DNA of 64,000 nt from contig NZ_BOOU01000044.1 of the NCBI RefSeq assembly GCF_016863395.1, positions 62,001 to 126,000 of the forward strand, given 5' to 3'. The DNA comes from Sphaerisporangium rufum. Its GTDB lineage: Bacteria; Actinomycetota; Actinomycetes; Streptosporangiales; Streptosporangiaceae. The translations under genes and the position numbers were made by a program. Shown piece by piece: positions 62,702-64,000 of the stretch (its first letter is position 1; each line of letters opens with the position of its first letter). Below the pieces are notes generated by a model. It ran no database searches, had not been told where the DNA came from, and was given only the letters and a program-made list of their open reading frames with translations.

Positions 62702-63697
62702 CTACAGGGAAGAGGTCTTGAGCCATGTCGCCGCCGCCTCACGTACCGCCTGGACGACCGGACGGCTACGGTGCCGGGTAAGCCATGCCAGTGCGGATAC
62801 GCACGGAGATATGTCGATCACGTTGAGGTAGCGTATGCCTGGGCGCGGGTAGAAGTGGCGTGCCGCTTCCGGCATGAAGACCACCACCTCGCCCTGGGCA
62901 ATGGCGAGCAGGAGCTCTTCCAAGTCGTGGAACACCGGCCCGTACCGCACTACGGACCCGTCCGGGCGGGGGTCTTCCGCCCAGTATTTCGTCCACTGCC
63001 TCGGCACCTGCGGCGGGTGCTGGGGGAATAGATAGCCAGCGAGGTCAGCAAGAGATACGGCGTTTCGACTGGTCAGGGGGTTATCGGCTGAGACGCAGGC
63101 AACGCGAGGCTCGCTGGACAGCTCCAGCATCTCGATGCCGGACGGGACCGGTGGACGCAAGAAGGCGACGTCCACCCTGCCTTCGAGCAGCTGCGTCATT
63201 TGATCGGCCAGGTTCGAGGTGCGTACTTCGACGGTCAGATGCGGATGCCGGGCACGCAAATCTTGAAGGATCGGCTGGGTGTAAGGCATGGCCGATTCGG
63301 CGGCAAATGTTCCAACGACCAGATGGTCGGTGAGAGTCCGAGCCCACTGGTCCGCCTTGTCGCGCAACCACTGCATTGCGTCAACGACCGCCTGCGCCTC
63401 ACCCCGCAGGGCGTGGCCTGCGTCGCTGAGTCGGACCGTACGACCCGCACGCACGAACAGCTGCACCCCTAGCCGCTTCTCCAACACCTGGATTTGGCGG
63501 CTCAGCGCTGGCTGAGTCATGAACAATCTCAATGCAGCCTTGCCGAAATGTAATTCCTCAGCTGTCACGAGGAACAGACGTAGCTGGTGTGGAGTAATCC
63601 CAATTTTGGATGGCCCGAAACTAAGGTCCTCCTTGGGGGTGGAGCTTATGGCAGCACGATTTGGACGGTGCCGCGGTGGGAACGGAGCAGCCATCAT
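62702..63697 (-). CDS. LysR family transcriptional regulator
   Basis: ATG 63697 (MMAAPFPPRH) gives 331 residues; GTG 63769 is also open. Winged HTH ITPHQLRLFLVTAEELHFGKAALRLFMTQPALSRQIQVLEKRLGVQLFVRAGRTVRLSDAG, then a periplasmic-binding-like effector domain (VVGTFAAESAMPYTQPILQDLRARHPHLTVEV, LLEGRVDVAFLRPPV). The 30-residue tail before the HTH is unusual, so a start nearer the HTH is possible. No divergent target gene is intact beside it; the IS element at the window edge follows. Confidence 0.88.
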   Translation of the reverse strand: MMAAPFPPRHRPNRAAISSTPKEDLSFGPSKIGITPHQLRLFLVTAEELHFGKAALRLFMTQPALSRQIQVLEKRLGVQLFVRAGRTVRLSDAGHALRGEAQAVVDAMQWLRDKADQWARTLTDHLVVGTFAAESAMPYTQPILQDLRARHPHLTVEVRTSNLADQMTQLLEGRVDVAFLRPPVPSGIEMLELSSEPRVACVSADNPLTSRNAVSLADLAGYLFPQHPPQVPRQWTKYWAEDPRPDGSVVRYGPVFHDLEELLLAIAQGEVVVFMPEAARHFYPRPGIRYLNVIDISPCVSALAWLTRHRSRPVVQAVREAAATWLKTSSL

Positions 63698-63846
63698 GCC
63701 CAGTAGGTTATCGAACGAGTCAACATTGTCATATATGCAGAAATGGCGCCTTGCGGTTCGAAACGACACACTGAGCCCATTCCAACCGGATCTTGCAGGT
63801 CACAGCCTTGTTGCGGATCGCTGATCTGACCTGAGACATAGAGAAA

Positions 63847-63893
63847 CCCCTGGTAGAAGGATTGTCGACCAAGATCAACCATTGCACCAGGGG
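63847..63893. repeat. 8-base inverted repeat in the IS leader
   Basis: CCCCTGGT and ACCAGGGG are separated by 31 bases and end five bases before the transposase start. Probably part of the end or translational control region of the insertion sequence. Confidence 0.5.
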
Positions 63894-63898
63894 CTCGT

Positions 63899-64000
63899 GT
63901 GCGTTTCTACCGTGCGGCGCTGCCGTTGTCACATCGGACGCTGACCTACCTGGCAGGCGTGATCCGGCGCCACCGGATCGCGATCGGCTCCACCTGGCGC
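63899..64000 (+). mobile_element. Start of an IS transposase gene (cut by window edge)
   Basis: GTG 63899 opens a frame that runs off the window after 34 codons: YRAALPLSHRTLTYLAGVI followed by RRHRIAIGSTWR. This matches my memory of N-termini of IS5-like actinobacterial transposases that begin with a short HTH_Tnp segment; only the start is visible, so the family is tentative. The IS left end should lie between the LysR gene and about 63850. Confidence 0.6.

Noticed and set aside
1-64000. tRNA, rRNA, riboswitch or CRISPR features
   Set aside because: Read for cloverleaf-like and repeat-spacer patterns by eye; none could be supported. A covariance-model scan would be needed to exclude small RNAs.

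Overview
High-GC actinomycete DNA. The codon use (C/G in nearly all third positions), the many GTG starts, the short TANNNT -10 boxes lying 6-8 bases before start codons (leaderless transcripts), and families such as the Rv2578c-like radical SAM protein, SoxR and a Nod-type ABC exporter all fit a Streptosporangiales/Thermomonosporaceae-like chromosome. No rRNA, tRNA or CRISPR array was seen.

Layout. 1-9.6 kb: the end of recD2, an L,D-transpeptidase lipoprotein, an OmpA-like lipoprotein, an APH(3')-like kinase divergent from an ECF-type sigma factor with a SnoaL tail, a tandem SnoaL protein and a radical SAM protein. 9.8-19.3 kb: a DUF952 protein, a three-gene ABC-2 exporter, a phosphoketolase, a KhtTU-like antiporter pair and a gluconokinase/gluconate permease pair (gluconate to 6-phosphogluconate to pentose phosphates, which the phosphoketolase could cleave). 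19.5-24.3 kb: a sugar-transfer cluster (epimerase, polytopic membrane protein, then translationally coupled GT2, DUF2064 and methyltransferase). 24.5-30 kb: a deaminase, a second APH-fold kinase, then a region rich in inverted repeats with a dif-like palindrome followed by two complete tyrosine recombinases and a DHFR-like reductase.

30.09-35.33 kb is bounded by 49-bp inverted repeats (45/49 identical). It holds an MFS exporter, a MarR regulator, a small membrane protein, a head-truncated P-type ATPase and a universal stress protein split by an in-frame stop; it looks like an inserted and decaying segment. 35.4-53.9 kb is ordinary chromosome with well-readable control: aldo/keto reductase; quinone oxidoreductase/MarR with two 17-bp operators; WYL regulator; VOC/YdeI pair; DUF4037; purB and GNAT; an RND permease with divergent MarR and a 35-bp palindrome; SDR; a two-component pair; TetR/MFS with an operator over the start codon; SoxR.

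54-64 kb is accessory and eroding: a truncated, frameshifted MFS gene; two related 70-bp repeats flanking a DUF6461-like gene; a broken HTH/P-loop/32-residue-repeat protein whose repeats continue in decayed form past its stop; a frameshifted methyltransferase-like gene; a low-GC secreted protein; DUF5937/ArsR-type and LysR-type regulators; and the first 34 codons of an IS transposase at the right edge. The best candidates for something new are the dif-like site with its recombinase pair, the inverted-repeat-bounded segment, and the HTH/NTPase/repeat locus.
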